From Anodontia alba (taxonomy: Eukaryota; Mollusca; Bivalvia; Lucinida; Lucinidae), in assembly GCA_964016985.1 (NCBI GenBank), contig OZ024835.1:65928828-65992827 (forward strand): a stretch of DNA of 64,000 bases. Direction: 5' to 3'. The notes under the pieces were generated by a model. The model saw nothing but the letters and a program-made list of their open reading frames with translations. It did not search any database and was not told the DNA's origin. The translations under genes and the position numbers were made by a program. Below, in pieces: positions 21,801-36,800 of this stretch; position 1 is the first letter of the stretch, and every line of letters starts with the position of its first letter.

Positions 21801-24800
21801 AGGGACTCTATTAAATACTTTGAGATATCCGTACTTCGACATATCAGATTTGCAGAATTGAGGAAAAAATAATTCGAACAACTACATTTAACAAATATAT
21901 ATGTAATTGGACTCTTGAAGTTAGAGATATATATGGAAAATATTGTGGAAAAGAGGAGAAATTGCTCCTAAGGAGCAATTTCTCCTCTTTTCCACAATAT
22001 TTTTTTTACCTGTTGTTAGATTTTCATGTTTAGGCAGGGACCAGATTTTCACTTCGAGATAAGCGGTTATTCGAGATAAACGAGGTCGAGATAACGAGAG
22101 TCAACTGTATTCCCCATTTACCATCAAACATTTCGTGGCTTTTTTGTGCAATCATGAAATGCAGTTAGATAATCTCCTTTTGGTATCTGTCAGGGACACT
22201 GATATAGAGAATTTCTGGGCTTGAAAGCATTTTCCTAAGCTTTGGAAATAAAAAAGAAGCCACATGGCCTCTGGTCTAGTGAGTAAGGCAGATGGTTTAG
22301 AATATGCATGTTTTAAGATGGCTAGAAAGCCGTAATAGTTCTCTATAAAAACATGTTGTGGGTACTCAGTAGAGGTGCCTCACTACATTATGATTGAAAA
22401 GCACAATTCCAGAAAAGGAGTATCAGATAGAAAGTTTTCATATCTCTCCAGAAAAACATACGGTAAATGTCCTAAAATTTCGAACACTTTATTCATACCT
22501 TTTTTGCCCAAATTTTGCTTTTTATGCAGTTGTTTCATAAAATGCCTAGTGGAATGGCAAACAGTGTAGACCCTGATCAGACTGCTCCAGAAGCAGTCTG
22601 ATCTGGGTCTACACTGTTTGCTTATGCCATTTTGTCAGACACTTTGGAGTATGAAATTGTACAACATTTACAGTACATTGTGAGTACATGAAAAAAGTGC
22701 CTTGGCGAGGTGCTTCTAATGAGTAACCTTGCCAATGTTTTTGGGGAGAAATAACAAAAAATATCAATTTATTTTTGATGAAACCTGATGATCATTGGTT
22801 TCTTTTTACAGAGAGTTTATGACGAAGATGTAAGCCAGGAGGAGGTAACTCAGGAGGAGAAGAAACCTGAAGAACAAGTAGGTGCCCTCTATTGTAAATA
22901 AGAAACAGCAGTTTTCTCCCTTGAATACTCTTTCAAAACACATTGCTCCTAATGCGGTTGAACCTCTGTATAACATGGATCATTATAACATAGTTTTGGA
23001 TACGGCATAGTTTTAACCCTGATCCCGGATATGACCTGCTTTTGCAAACAGTGTAGATCCAGATCAGTTGGCTTCTGAAGAAGCCAACTAATCTGGATCT
23101 TCACTGTTTATCATTCAGTACATGAATTTATATCAAAACCGGGATCAAGTAATCTGATTGGCTGACAATTAGAAGTGGGCGTGGCATCTAAACATATTTA
23201 GCAGTATAAGAGTTAAAGCGGTTGAGTTTTGCACTAAAGTAGCTGATGCATCTTATTTTTCAATTTTCCATAAAAATAGGGCTTGATGTTAAATTCAAAT
23301 ATCTCCTTTTGAGACCATTTAAATGAAAATATGAACAACATAAAAAAGGCACTTAAGCAATATATTGACAGTGAAGACTCAGATCAGCCCACTTTCAGAA
23401 TTTCTGGATATGGCAGAGTGTATCGAAAAATAGAGAGCCTTGATAGGTGTCATGGTTGAGTACACTAAACTGCATAAGGCCCTTTTTTGTATCAAAGTCA
23501 TTTCACCTTTGCTTGAGGACTTGTTAAGGAGATTTGATGGTAATACAGTCAACTCTCTTTATCTCGAACTCGCTTTTTTCGAACTACCGCTTATCTCGAA
23601 GTGAAAATCTGATCCCTGTTTTTACATGAAACTATGACAACAGGTAACAAAATAATGTGAAAAAGAGGAGCAGTTTCTCCTGTTTTCTACAATATTTTCA
23701 GTATATCTCTATTTTCAAGAGTCAAATTACATATTCATTTGTGAAATGTGGTTGTTTGATTGATCTTTTTTCCTCAGTTCTGCAAATCTGATATGTTGAG
23801 ATACGAATATCTCGAAATATTTCAGAGAGTCCCTTGGACTTCAAGATAACGAGAGTCAACTGTATTGGGAAAGTTTTCTTCAATTCTCCATGAAAACAGG
23901 CATTGTGGGTACGCAGAATTGCCTCGCAACTTATACTTTTCTGGAGATACAGAAAAAGTTATCCGAGAATTATCGCCAGATACTTCTCCTTAACAACTCC
24001 TGTTTGCCATGATTTTGATTATTTTTTTCAAATTTCAGGAGAAAACAAGGGAACAAAGAGAAGGAGAACTTATTCCTAAAGTGACAGAGGCAATATCACT
24101 TGGAGTTAATGTAATAGAAGCGGCTTTCGAAAAATTAGACACTAATATTGATAACTCAGACTCAGAAGATGAAGAGGACACCTCTTACAGAGTGGATCCT
24201 ATCTTTGAAGCTAAGGTATGAACAAAACTGCAAAAAAAAGGAGTACCAGATACATTGTATTTACTCTTAGCACACTTTAGGTAAAATCAGCAGAAAAGAA
24301 TTTGATGATGTTTTTCTTGGTTGCGGCTAAGCAAACAGAAAGTCACACAAGTTGTCACCATAGGTCTAGATAAGAATGGGTACCAGGTAAATATTTTTCT
24401 TATTTCTCCATTTAAACATAGTTGTGGTACTCATTAGAAGTGCCTCGTGAGGCACTTCTAATGAGTAGCCACAAAGTATGTTTTCTTGGAGAAATAAGAT
24501 AAAATGTTTATACCTTTGGATTTAAAAAAGCATCTTATCAAGAAATAGTCACCCTTGTAAAAATGAAAATCTATCAAGTGTATCCGTTCTCCATACATAA
24601 ATTTGAAAAAAAAAGGTTGGAAAAAAATGCACACAAACATACATGGTACATAAAGCAAAAAAATTAGCCTTTATTGTCCGGCGTGGGAATCTTTGGATTT
24701 TTAAAAATGGTAGAGTATTTGATTAGCTCAGAAAGGATTTTTTATATTTGCCGGGATCATCGGTGTGTGACGATCCCAATAAATATAAAAAAATCTTATA

Positions 24801-27800
24801 ACAAATTGTGTTATAAACAGATTAATATCTATTTCATTTTCATTTCAGTCAAGAAATTTCATAAAGCTTTATAAAAGCATACATTAAAGAATCACATTGT
24901 TGTTCTTTTTTACCTGTTACATTGAAAATTTATTATACCCTTGTCCCATATCTCTAAGTAAACATGAACAAAATTTGCGCTGGTACTTAGACGTTTATGT
25001 CTAAATATTTTGTCTTGCAATAAATGTAACAGCAAAGACAAAGACCCTGATCTGCATGTACACTTGCGCAGTTTGATGATGGCCTCTTTTTGTCAGTCTA
25101 CAGTTCACTCTTATTTTCTCAAACTCGAATGAGCCAGAATTTTTTGTTTGAGATAGCAGTAGTTTGTGAGAATGGGAGTTGTAACGTAAATAGCTGTTGT
25201 GTCTAAAAATAGCTGGATGAGTGGCAAACAGTGTAGACACAGATGAGACGCCGCGTTTGCGGAGTCTCATCAGGGTCAACACTGTTTGCTCAGGCCTATC
25301 TGACCTAATACACACAATAAAGTATAACATATGGTAAGTAGCAAATTAAACCATCATCGCTCTTTATTTAGTTTAACTTAAGCATTAGATTGAGTTATCA
25401 GTGTTTGAGATAATGAGATTCTGTTTCTGAAAGGAAAACTCGCCAGGAAATAAGTTCATGTTAAGTAAATTGCAACTGGAAAACAGCTCCAGGTGTGCTG
25501 TGGCGGTTCAAAAATTTACTACTAGAGGTTATTATCCTCTTTGGTAATTATCGACTCGCACTTCCTAATGTAAATACAAAGTAAAATGTCTTTATAAGAT
25601 AATGATTATAGTATCTGACTTTCTTTTCATTGTGAATAAAGAGGAATTTACATGTATTTATTTATATACTGTTTCTTACTACCCTGTGAAAACATATGTT
25701 ATTGGTACACATTAGAAATGCCTTGCCGAGGCACTACTAATGTGTACCCACAACATACGTTTTTGTGGAGAAATAAGAAAAAATATCAGTACTTTTCATT
25801 TGAAAAATTGTGCCTTTTCTGGAGCAATGACAAAATTTCCTTGTAAGTACGAATAAAGAAAACAACATTGTCCTGCTGAACCCAGATATACCCTGCCTTT
25901 GCAAACAGTGTAGATCCAGTGTTTGCCATTAAGTATGTGAATTTATAGCAACAATACAGATCAAGTAATCTAACTGGCTGAAAATTAGAAGTGGGCGTGG
26001 CATCTTAATTTATTCAGCAGGACAAGGAATACTTCAAGAAATAATCTTTTGGATGCCCCTCTTACATTGCTTTGATAAGAGAAGTATCCAGGTATAAATT
26101 TTTCTTGTTTCTTCATTAAAACATATGTTGTGGTACTCATTAGATGTGTCTTGGTGAGATGCTTCTAATGAGTATCAACAACATATGTTTTCATTGAAAA
26201 GTAAGAAAAATATAAGTATTTTTCAGTTGAAACATTTTGTTTTTCCTGGAGCTGTGATGAAATTTCGTTATACAAATGTACATTGTAAGATAGTGTGAAT
26301 AAAAAAAAAACATTAAGTCAAGAAATAGTCTTTTGGATGACCCTCTTACATAGATGAGAGAAATATCCAGGTATATATTTTTCTTGTTTCTCTATGAAAA
26401 CATTTTGTTGTACTCATTAGAAGCATCTCAGTGAGATGGCTCTAATGAGAACCACAACATATGTTTTTGTTGAGAAATAAGACAAAAAAATCGGATGAAA
26501 GAAGCACCTAACTTGGAGCGATCTCAAACTTTGTGTTTTGTTTTGCAGGATCCATATGTGCTGAGACAACTGCCTTTCTTGATTGGCTCTGCTAACTTCA
26601 TGGAAGATGATAATGTCGGTATTGAAGATGTGTCAGGTAGTTGATTACTCCACCAAAGGTTGTAGCAGGGAAAAGCACACAATTTTTACCAATGGATTTC
26701 ATGTTTGTGGATTTTATCAATGTGTAAATGCTAGCATATCACTCACAAACTGAAATAAAATCTGAAGGGCTTATATTAAGTTTGTGAGTGATTCGCGGGC
26801 ACTTACACATCGATAAAATAAAGAAACAACAAAATTTTTCTCTTATAATTCCAAAAAGGTGAAATTAACGTCGAAACTATGGGTAATATAGCTCATTTTA
26901 GAAATTTGCATGAAGAAAATAGTTCTGGGAATCTTGCTCATTGGTTTTATTTAAGAATAAATCCACAAAATTCATAAAAATAATATCCATTACCTTAAAT
27001 TCCAATTAGGTTATATTTACTTCGAAAATATGGGTAAAATAGCTCATCTGAGCCAGCGCACGAAAAAACCTACAATAAGACTTGTGTGAACAGAGAAGAT
27101 TCAGATCAGCCTGAGCATCTGCACAGTCTGATCAGAGTCTTTGCTGATTGCATGTACCGTCTTCAGCCACCGGACTATCCAAAGAGGGATAAACGAGAAC
27201 TCTTGCCATGCTGAGTGGATGTACAGGCTGATCTGAGTCTTTGCTGGTCACACAGGTCTTATTTTAGGTTTTGTTGTGTCCTGGCTGATTTTCGAAATTT
27301 GCACAAAGAAAATTCTTTTGTTATTTCCTGCTTATTGGATTTATCGAAGCATAAATCCTGTTTTCAAATTGCTCTTGGCCAATCAAATTGCTCTAAATAA
27401 CTGCATGTGTGTTGAGTTGGGGCTTTTCTGTTTTGCATATGCCCCAAGGCACATTTTCTCAAGGCATGACTCAAATACATGAAAATCCTCTTCATAACAC
27501 TATTGCTGGGATCCAAAGCAAAAATTGCTTTCACTAAAAAGAACTGCACAGATGACTTATATAATGTTGAAAGCAGTGCTCCAGCTAGGATTTGAGGACA
27601 GAGGGGCACCAGGTAGGGCGCGGTTATACAAGAATGAGGGCACCATGTGTCATGTGATGTGCTTAGTATCAAGACATGTTACAAAATACAATCCCATTCC
27701 ACAATAAATAAATCAAAAATAAAGTACACATAACAATGACCTTTAAACATTGATAACATTTTTAATTTTGATCCGATTTTCATTAAATTTTCACCAAAAT

Positions 27801-30800
27801 ATAGGGTTTTATGTCTGAAATTGAAATAAGACAGAAGGCAGCTTAAGATGGGCAGAGGGTAGCAGGAAAGGGCAAGAGGGGCTGCCCGCCCCTCCATATA
27901 GGGCTAGCTGGAGCACTGTTGAAAGAGACGTAAAACCCCAAGTCATCATCATCATTTCTTGTTCTGTACGGTCATTTACTTCTCCTCATTCTCTTTCAAG
28001 CTTGCATTCTGACTCTTCTCTTTCTTTCTCTGGGAGATCACACAAAATAACTCACAAGGGTTGATGAGTCATTAATCAAGAACTCCATGAGGCAATTCTA
28101 GTGAGTACATGAGGCAGTTCTAGTGAGTACACACAATATATGCCGGCCTCGGTGGCTCAGTTGGATGCGCGTCCGACTGGAGACCAGGAGGTCGCGGGTT
28201 CGACCCCCGGCGAGGTCGGCAACATTCTTTCATGGAGATTGATCATGAAATATTTTCTACCGTCATTCTCTCCCTTCGGCTGATTCAAGAAGGGCAGTTG
28301 TCAGTTTCTGGCGAAAGAATGTGCACAATACTGGTTAACCGCTTAGAGGACTAAGCCTGCCCAGTAAACGTGTGGTTAGGTAAACTGACCGCGCTCGACA
28401 TGACCCCATTGGGTTGACTGGGCCGTAAAACCTCAACACAAACACACAATATACATTTTCATGATAAAAGTAAGAAAATGTCCCTCAGATATCCCGAAGT
28501 ATTTGTTTTTTTGTCTGTAGAGTTTTTTGGGACTCAAAAACAAGTTTGAATCAGCCATAATAAATGAGCCATCAGTGTTTTAGTAATTGAAGTGTTTCTC
28601 TCTTATTACAGAGGAAGAAGAGTCAGACCATGGGTCACTGAGTGAAAGTGAGAGTGAAGAGGAAGAAGAAGAAAAGAAGAAAGAAGATGAGGTATGCATA
28701 TTGTATGAGAAACTTGACCCAGACCAGCCTGCATGTTTGTGCAGTCATATACCATAGTCTTAGATAATTTTGATTTTACATAGCTCTTGATGTGTTGCTT
28801 TTTTTTTTTCAGTCTAACTGACTGATCAGATTTTTAACGCTACCAGGCAAGTGAGTCACATAAAGGCAGCGCCTATTCAATCTAAAAGTATTGATATTTT
28901 TCTTATTTCTCCACAAAAACATAGGAGGTGGTCGGGTGGTGCAAAGGTGCTGTGTATCTTACATCACTGGGGCGTCCAACTGATATTGGCTTACAGTTGG
29001 GCAAGGCCTGCTATCCTTGTAGTGGGTAAGGGTAGAGGGGGAATGTTTTTATTTCTTCTGTTTCTTCACTTTCATTCCTGTTCCTCTTTCTTCCCTGTCC
29101 CTCTCTTTCATCTCCTCTACTCTCTCTTCTATCTCTTTTCTCCCTTTCTCTGGGAGACGACACAAAATGACCCTCAAGGGTTGACGTGTCGTTAAACCCC
29201 AACACAATCAATCAAAACCACAAAAACATATGTTGTGGGTACTCAATAGAAGCACCTCACTAAGGTGCTTCTAATGAGTACCAACAACATATGTTTTCAT
29301 GAAGAAATAAGAAAAATATTTACCTGATACCCACCCTTAAATAGACCTATGTATTATTATTATTTTTTTTTTTTTTTTATAGAATCTCACTGATTTTGAA
29401 AACTAAGAATTAATATGTCTGGAAGGGAAGTAATTCATCTTGGAAATGGAAAAAGAAAATACGCAAAATTCAGTTTACTTCCCTTTGCAAAATTAGTCAC
29501 TTCTTTTATTTCATTAAGTTTACAGTTTGTTTAAGCTGAGCTTATTTTATACTTTTGTTCCCTAGGTGTGCTCATTTTATATTTTAATTTGAATTCATAG
29601 TTTATTTTAGTTTGTTAAGCTATGCTTATTGTACATGTATGTTTTAGTTTGCTAAGCTGAACTCATTACATAGAATTAGCATAGGACCTGTTAAGGTGAA
29701 GTATTTGACAATAATTCTGGGATATTTTTTCTTATTTCTCCATTAAAATGCATTGTGGGTGTTCATTAGAAATGGCTTGGAGAAACACTTCTAATGAGTA
29801 CTCACAAATTATGTTTTTATGGAGTACTGGAGAAAATTATCCGAGAATTTACACACTTTTTGGGCTAATTCATCGGCTGACAAATTGATGATATTTTTCC
29901 CAGAAATTAGGCATTGACATTTAATGTAAATTGTCTCCCTAGGAGAATGCATGAAATGTCAGATTCTGATTTCTGGGGAAAAAAAGAGAGATACATTTTG
30001 GTGTGAAATTCATCAGACAAAGAATTGATGATATTTTTCCCAGAAATTAAGCATTTACATTTCATGCAAATTGTCTCCTGAGTAGACAATTTGCATGAAA
30101 TGTCAAAATCTTTGTTCTAGGAAAAATAAGAAAATAATTTCAAAATTTTTTTGCTGAAAATTTTACCCAGCATGCAGAGTGTTAACAAGTCCTCTAATTT
30201 AGTTTGATAACGTTGCTGTGTTTTTGTTTTGCATGTAGTATTCCAGTAGCGAGTCTGAATCAGAATCAGAGTCAGAAACTGAGCGTCCGAAAACTACCAG
30301 GATTACGAGGAAGGATTCAGAGGTACAGTACGAATTACCGTCCTTATTTACCCTAAATATTATATCATTAAATCCTTAACCCATATCTGGAAACCCCCAA
30401 AAGGGTAATTGGCAAACAGTGCAGACCCTGATCAGATGCCACAGAATGTATACTGTTTGCATGAAGTAGAGGAAATTCTATATACAAACTGTAACATAGT
30501 AATAATAAAAACAAATCACACACCCTGTTATTGGAAATAGACCGGTTCAAAGTATCATGGTAGAAGAGTCCACTTGACATAAATGGGTTAACATACTTAT
30601 CCTGAAAGTTGAACATGTCCATACTTCTACCTGAAGATGTGTTTAAAAAAAACAAACTGTTGGACAGTTCGGATGAGTAGCAAGTCTTATAAACCCTGAA
30701 CTGATGTCCCATTCTGTGGCACCTGAGCTGGATCTACTCTGTTTGTTCAGTTCCAGAGAATTTATCTATACATTCACACAGACATCCCTGAGCAAACAGC

Positions 30801-33800
30801 ATAGACCTAATTAAACTGCTCTTAAAAAGCATTTGCAAAAGCTACTCACATTTTTTCAGCAAAAATAACTGTGAATTAGATATTATACTTACTTTAACAT
30901 TTAACATTTTGACCACTAATGAGCTCTTTAAGCTAATGATGCTTTGAACAACTGGGCCCTGATTGATATGAGTCTGTTTTGTCTTCCCTTCAGCCAGCAC
31001 TTTGATAAACTTTCAGTAAATCTTTCAAAATTGTTTTTTCTCTCCCTTCAGAGCAAATTCTTTTAGGGTAGATCACTTTTCAGAAGGGTCTTTTTGTGCA
31101 GAAAAGCAAACAGGAAGTCACAAAAGTTATCAACATTGTAAAAAAAAAAAAATATGATAAAAATCCATCATGTATCAAGTCCAATTAAACACATCATAGG
31201 GAGTGGTTAAAGCTGTTACCTTGTCCATAGCTCAGGGCCCAGATGTTCAAAGTATCGTTAGCTTAACGAGCTCGTTAGTGGTCAAAATGTTGACTGTTCT
31301 AATAAGTACAATACACGTATCTAATTCACCGGTATTTTTGCTGAAAAAATATTAGCGTATATGCCATATTTAATGATCAAAGTTTTAACGATATGTTAAC
31401 TAAAGACATTGTTAGTTTTGAACAACTGGGCCCTGGAAAAGATATACAGAAAATATTTATCTGATTTCTCCACAAAACATATATTATGGGTATCATACTT
31501 CCAGCCGAAAAGTATTGATATTTTTCTTATTTTTCCACAAAAACATCTGTTGTGGGTACTCATTAGAAGTGCCTCACTGAGGTACTTCTAATGAGTACCA
31601 ACAACTTATGTTTATGTGGAGAAATAGGAAAAATATTGTGTGGATACCCTCTCTTATATGGAGCTATGGGTACTTAGTAGAGATCGCCTCCATCAGGCAC
31701 TTCTTCTGAGTACCCCAACATGCAGCTTGTCTGCTTGCAAATCCAGGAGTGGCAAGTTTGAATACCAGCTTGGCCATATAACGTTTTTGGAGATTGATCA
31801 TGAAATCATTTCTGCAGTCATTCTTCTTTCACTGATTTAAGAATCATAGTTATCAGTTACTAGTGGAATTATTTGCACAAGTACTGATTAACTGCTTAGA
31901 CGACTAAGTCTGCCCAGGCAAAGTGTAAATAGGTAAATTGACTGGGTCTACATAACCTTAATAGTGTTGACTAGGCCTTTAAACACCATCTTAACCAACT
32001 GCTGATACAAGACAGACAGTTGTCAGTTAGGCCAGAGTTAGGTTTACAAGAGATTTCTTAAAAAGTTGCTGTGGGGAGGTAGGAATAAAATAAAAATGTG
32101 AAAAATGCTTGGGTTGATGAAATAAAATAATTTTCCAACAAAATACATGTAAAAATGCAGTATTTTAGCCCTAAATTGGAACTGTAGGGACATAAAATAA
32201 AAATAAAAATTGAAATGAAAATTTTGTTTTTCCGGAGGGGCTAAGATCATTGGGTAGGCTTTCCCATAAACCTAAAAATAAAAAAAAATATGTGGCCTTA
32301 TTGGCAAAGTACAGTCAAACCTGTCTTAAACAGCCACCCATAGGAAGCTTAAAATGTAGCTGCTGAAGGCAGGTGGCTGCTTAATACAGTTCAAATATAT
32401 AAGTCTATGAATTTTGGGGCAACTTTCCTCTGGCTGCTTAATACAGGTTGGCTGCTTAATAGAGGTGACCACTAACACAGGTTTGACTGTATGTGCAAAA
32501 GTACTGATTTACCGCTTAGAACACTAAAATTGCCTAGGAAAAGTGTTAGTAGGTTAACTGACTGGCTCAACATGACCTTAATAGTGTTGACTGGGCCATA
32601 AAAACTCCCAACCACAACTCCAACAAACAGTGTAGACCCAGATTAGATGCTGCATTTTGCAGCATCTGATCTGGGTCTACACTGTTTGCCACTCATCCAG
32701 CAGTGTTTAGATTCCGGCCTCGGTGGCTCAGTTGGATGCGCCGTCCGACTGGAGACCAGGAGGTCGCGTGTTCAACCCCCGCCGAGGTCGGCAACATTCT
32801 TTGTGGAGGTTGATTATGAAATATTTTCTACGATCATTCTGTCCCTTCCGCTGATTCAAGGAGGGCAGTTGTCAGTTTCTGGCAAAAGAATGTGCACAAT
32901 ACTGGTTAACCACTTAGCGGACTAAGCCTGCCCAGTAAACGTGTGGTTAGGTAAACTGACCGCGCTCGACATAACCCCATTGGGTTGACTGGGCCTTAAA
33001 AAATCTCAACACAAACAAAAGCAGTGTTTAGACACATCAGCTGCATAGTAAAATAAATTTGCTCAAATGTTAGGACAAGTATGGTAATGAGATAAGGCCC
33101 CGAGGTTATGAAACTTTTTTCATGCTCAACTCAACTGAGCTTGAAACTTTCTCTGCTAATAAATATGAAAATGCCAACAATAGTTGGCATTTTCATATTT
33201 AATAGCAGAGAAATTTTCATCCTCAACTATGTTTAGCAAGGAAGAATTTGCAATTGTTAGTAATTTGAGATTTATTAGCAAGACAAATTTCATGCTCAGC
33301 TGAGTTGAGCATGAAAAAAAGTTTTATGACCTCGGTGCCTGGTGTCCAGATATTTAGGTTATGGTAAGTATTTGCATCAGGCATATGCTCAAATATAAAT
33401 TTTCTTGATGTGTCCCAATTAGGCTCTGTATGGTAATGGTTATGGAACTTTTATGTTACATTGACAGAAACTGCTAATTGTTTCAGAAATAGTGATAATT
33501 TTGTCTTGTCTAACTGAGAAATTGCTTTTATATTAATTCTGAGCATGTTGGATAAAAAATGATAGCAGACAGTAGTTTAAAACATCTCTTATTTTTCCCA
33601 GAAAATAGGTTGGAGACAATTTGCATGAAATGTCAAAGCTTATTGTCTGGGATAATATAAGAAAAACATTATCAGTTTGTTGTCTGCTAAATTTGTTTAG
33701 AGAGTAGTAAAGGTTGGATATTATGTTGATTACTTTCAAAATTGGCTAATTAAATTCTGTTTGTATAAAGATGGTTGTTCAACTGTTAGGCTCAGCTGAG

Positions 33801-36800
33801 TTGAGTCATTTGTAATTACAGGTAACCATTTCTGCTCTCTGGGCAGATTCAGTAGATGACCAACTGATGATATTTTTTTTTATTTTTCCTAGAAAATAGG
33901 GTGTGGCATTTCATGCAAATTGTCTACTTAGGAAATATCAAAGTCTGTTTTCAGGGAAAAATAAAGAAAATATTTCAAAATGTAGTGTGCTGAAATTTGT
34001 TTCACAGCATGCTAAGCAGTAAGGATGAGCTTTTGTATCTTGGGTTCATGAAGTACAATATCTACCGTAAATATGAGTGAGGCATGACCAAATAGTGTAG
34101 ACCCAGATCAGACACCACAGAATGCAGGATCTGGTCAGTGCTCATCTGTTTTAGACCATCATGAAGTAGTTAAATGGAGTTGTTCAAATTTTAGTTAAAA
34201 AATCAAGGTTCTCACCGCTGTGGTTTGAGCCTTGCTCGGGTCACATGTGGGAAAGCCGAGTTCTGCTTACGGATGGTCAGGTGGTTTTTCCCTGGGTTCT
34301 TCGGTTTTCGCCCACATTTGATGAACGATCAGCTCAGTATAAGAGAAATATTCTTGAAAGAGCTGTAAAACCCAAATCAAAAAAAAAAAAAAATAAATAA
34401 ATAAAAATCAAATATCAAGGTGCTGTCAAATGTCTACACTGTTTGTCATTAAAAATGTGAATTTCTATCAAAAACCCGGATCAAGTAATCTGATTGACTG
34501 GAAATTAGAAGTGGGCATGGCATCTTAATATATTCAGCATGACAAGGGTTAAGTGGTGTTTAATTTTCAAAGTAACCAGAATTGGCTCAGTGATCCCGAA
34601 GGAAATAGAAATATAATCGGCACTATGGTGAAGTATGGGGAGACGTTGTACGGCCACCACACGGCACTTAAGACGAGTAATAAAAGATGAGTTATAAAAT
34701 AAAATTCTAAAAAGAATACTTAAATGTGAAGCTTGACAGAAGACTTATGCTCAGTTTCATTTGCACTTATGGGGATGGGCATAGGAATTGTTAAAAAGGA
34801 GAATTTGGTGATAATTCTGGGGTAATTTTTCTTATTTTTTCTTCATAAAAACATGTTGTGGGTACTCATTAGAAGTGTCTCAGTGAGGCACTTCTAATGA
34901 GTACCCACAATATGTTTTTTTTAGAGAACTGGAGAAAATTATCCCATGATTCTCACCAAATACTTCTTAACAGTTCTTCTTGGGTGGGATAAACTTGGTA
35001 GATTTTCGGCCAATTTTTGCAAGGAAAACAACTTCTGTGACTTCTGACCACTTCTGGACACCAAGTCCCTTCTGAATAAAGGGGGTCTGTTGTACACTAA
35101 GGCCTGTCTGAAATGGCTCTACTGTAAAAGGAAAGAATTGGCACCCAGTGGGAGTCAGTTTTAATCTTCTAGAGTAGACCCCTTTTGAGAAGGGAAACAA
35201 AATACATTTGATAGATTTACATCCCCTGAAGGTGTAGCCATTCCCCTAAAGGGCAGTGGATATACTTTCAAAGGAAGTAATTCTGTCAGACTCCCTACCC
35301 CCTCCACTACCACCCACCTACCCACCTCCACCCCTCCTCCCTCCTCCTTGACTGGAAAGGGGTCTGCCTTAAAAGCAAAGAATTTTCTTTTCATCAGATC
35401 AGATTCTTTTCTTTTATAGTAGACTCCTTTTTTGAATGATGTTAGTACGTGGAAAAGCAAGCAGGAAGTCACAAATTTTGAAGTAGTCTTCTTTCTATTT
35501 TTGTACAGAACATTTTATGCTGAGAAAAATAAAAGAAAAATATCACCAGTTTGGCATCTGCTAATTTGCCCAGAGGAAACTAAATTTAATACTGTAAATA
35601 CTGTACTGTAAATATTTTGGAATTATCAAGCAAATTAGGATAATTAACAATTTCTGAAAGTCTTACATACAAGCATTTCTAAATCTTAAAGTGCTTTTCA
35701 AAATTGTAACAGACAACATTCTAGAATTTTGGAGGGCCTCATTTCTTAATTGAAATCTGCTCAAATAAATAAATAAAAGAGATAGTTTACTGTGTGCATA
35801 CCAAACCTATGCATGCTGAAACAAAGTATGCATATGTCGTAGTCCAAATAGGAATTAATAACCCATTTACATTGAGTGAACTCTTCTACTACAACTCTTT
35901 AGACCAGTCGATTTCCAATAGCAGAGTGTCTGGTTAGTTTTTATTGTGGCTACTGCTTTAGCAAGCTGTAGTGACGGACCACTTGCAGACATTGTCATTG
36001 ACTTCTAGGATAATGACACTTCACACACACACACCTGCCATGTTGCACCCTGCCTACTGCCTTTGACGGTTACTGACCTTGACCTACTTCTCATGCTTGG
36101 CCTAACAATGTTTAGTCTGTGCATTTAGCTCTGTCTCTTGAACACCACCAGCAGATGTGACATAGCCATTTATTGAATTTCTTGTTATTACTATATTTTA
36201 TTATCAACCCATTGTAGCCGGGAGACCCATAAAAGGGTAATTGGCAAACAGTGCAGACCCAGATCAGACGTCTGATCAGGGTCTCTACTGTTTGCAAATA
36301 GTTTAGCTATTTTTCTTTAGAAATATGTAAATCTCATAGCCGGACGTACCTAAAATTGAAATTGGACTCTTCCAATATATAGTGTGGGAGAATCTCTTCA
36401 GTATACAATGGGTTAAATTAATTTTCTGTTTTACACACTCTACAGAGCGAAGAAAGTGACAGTGAAGGAAGTCTGTTTGGATCGGCGAAACCCAAACCAG
36501 GAGCTGGAAGCGAAGAAGAAACGGAAGAAAGTGACAGATCGGAGGATGAAGAAGAAAAAGAACAGGTAAAGAATTACTTCAGAGGCTAAGTTGTTCGAAG
36601 TGATGTTAAGTTCAAGACTGAGTTGCTAAATGATGGTGGGTGAGGAGGGATTTGGGGAGGGGCTGGAAGCAGGGAGGGTATTTAACCCTTGTCCTGCTGA
36701 ACCCGGATATACCCTGCTTTTGCAAACAGTGTAGATCCAGATCAGTTGGCTTCTGAAGAAGCCAACTGATCTGGATCTGCACTGTTTTCCATTAAGTTTG

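Noticed and set aside
22810..22814. Alternative acceptor two bases downstream for exon 5
   Set aside because: It would break phase with exon 4 and lose the conserved ENRVYDE junction.
25001..25330. 109-codon minus-strand open frame
   Set aside because: It reads through the family F hairpin element and intronic sequence, with no conserved motif.
28142..28222. tRNA gene
   Set aside because: A and B boxes are present, but the same sequence with a 220-bp body and target duplications occurs at least six times, so these are tRNA-derived SINE heads. Folding as a tRNA is poor and the copies diverge.
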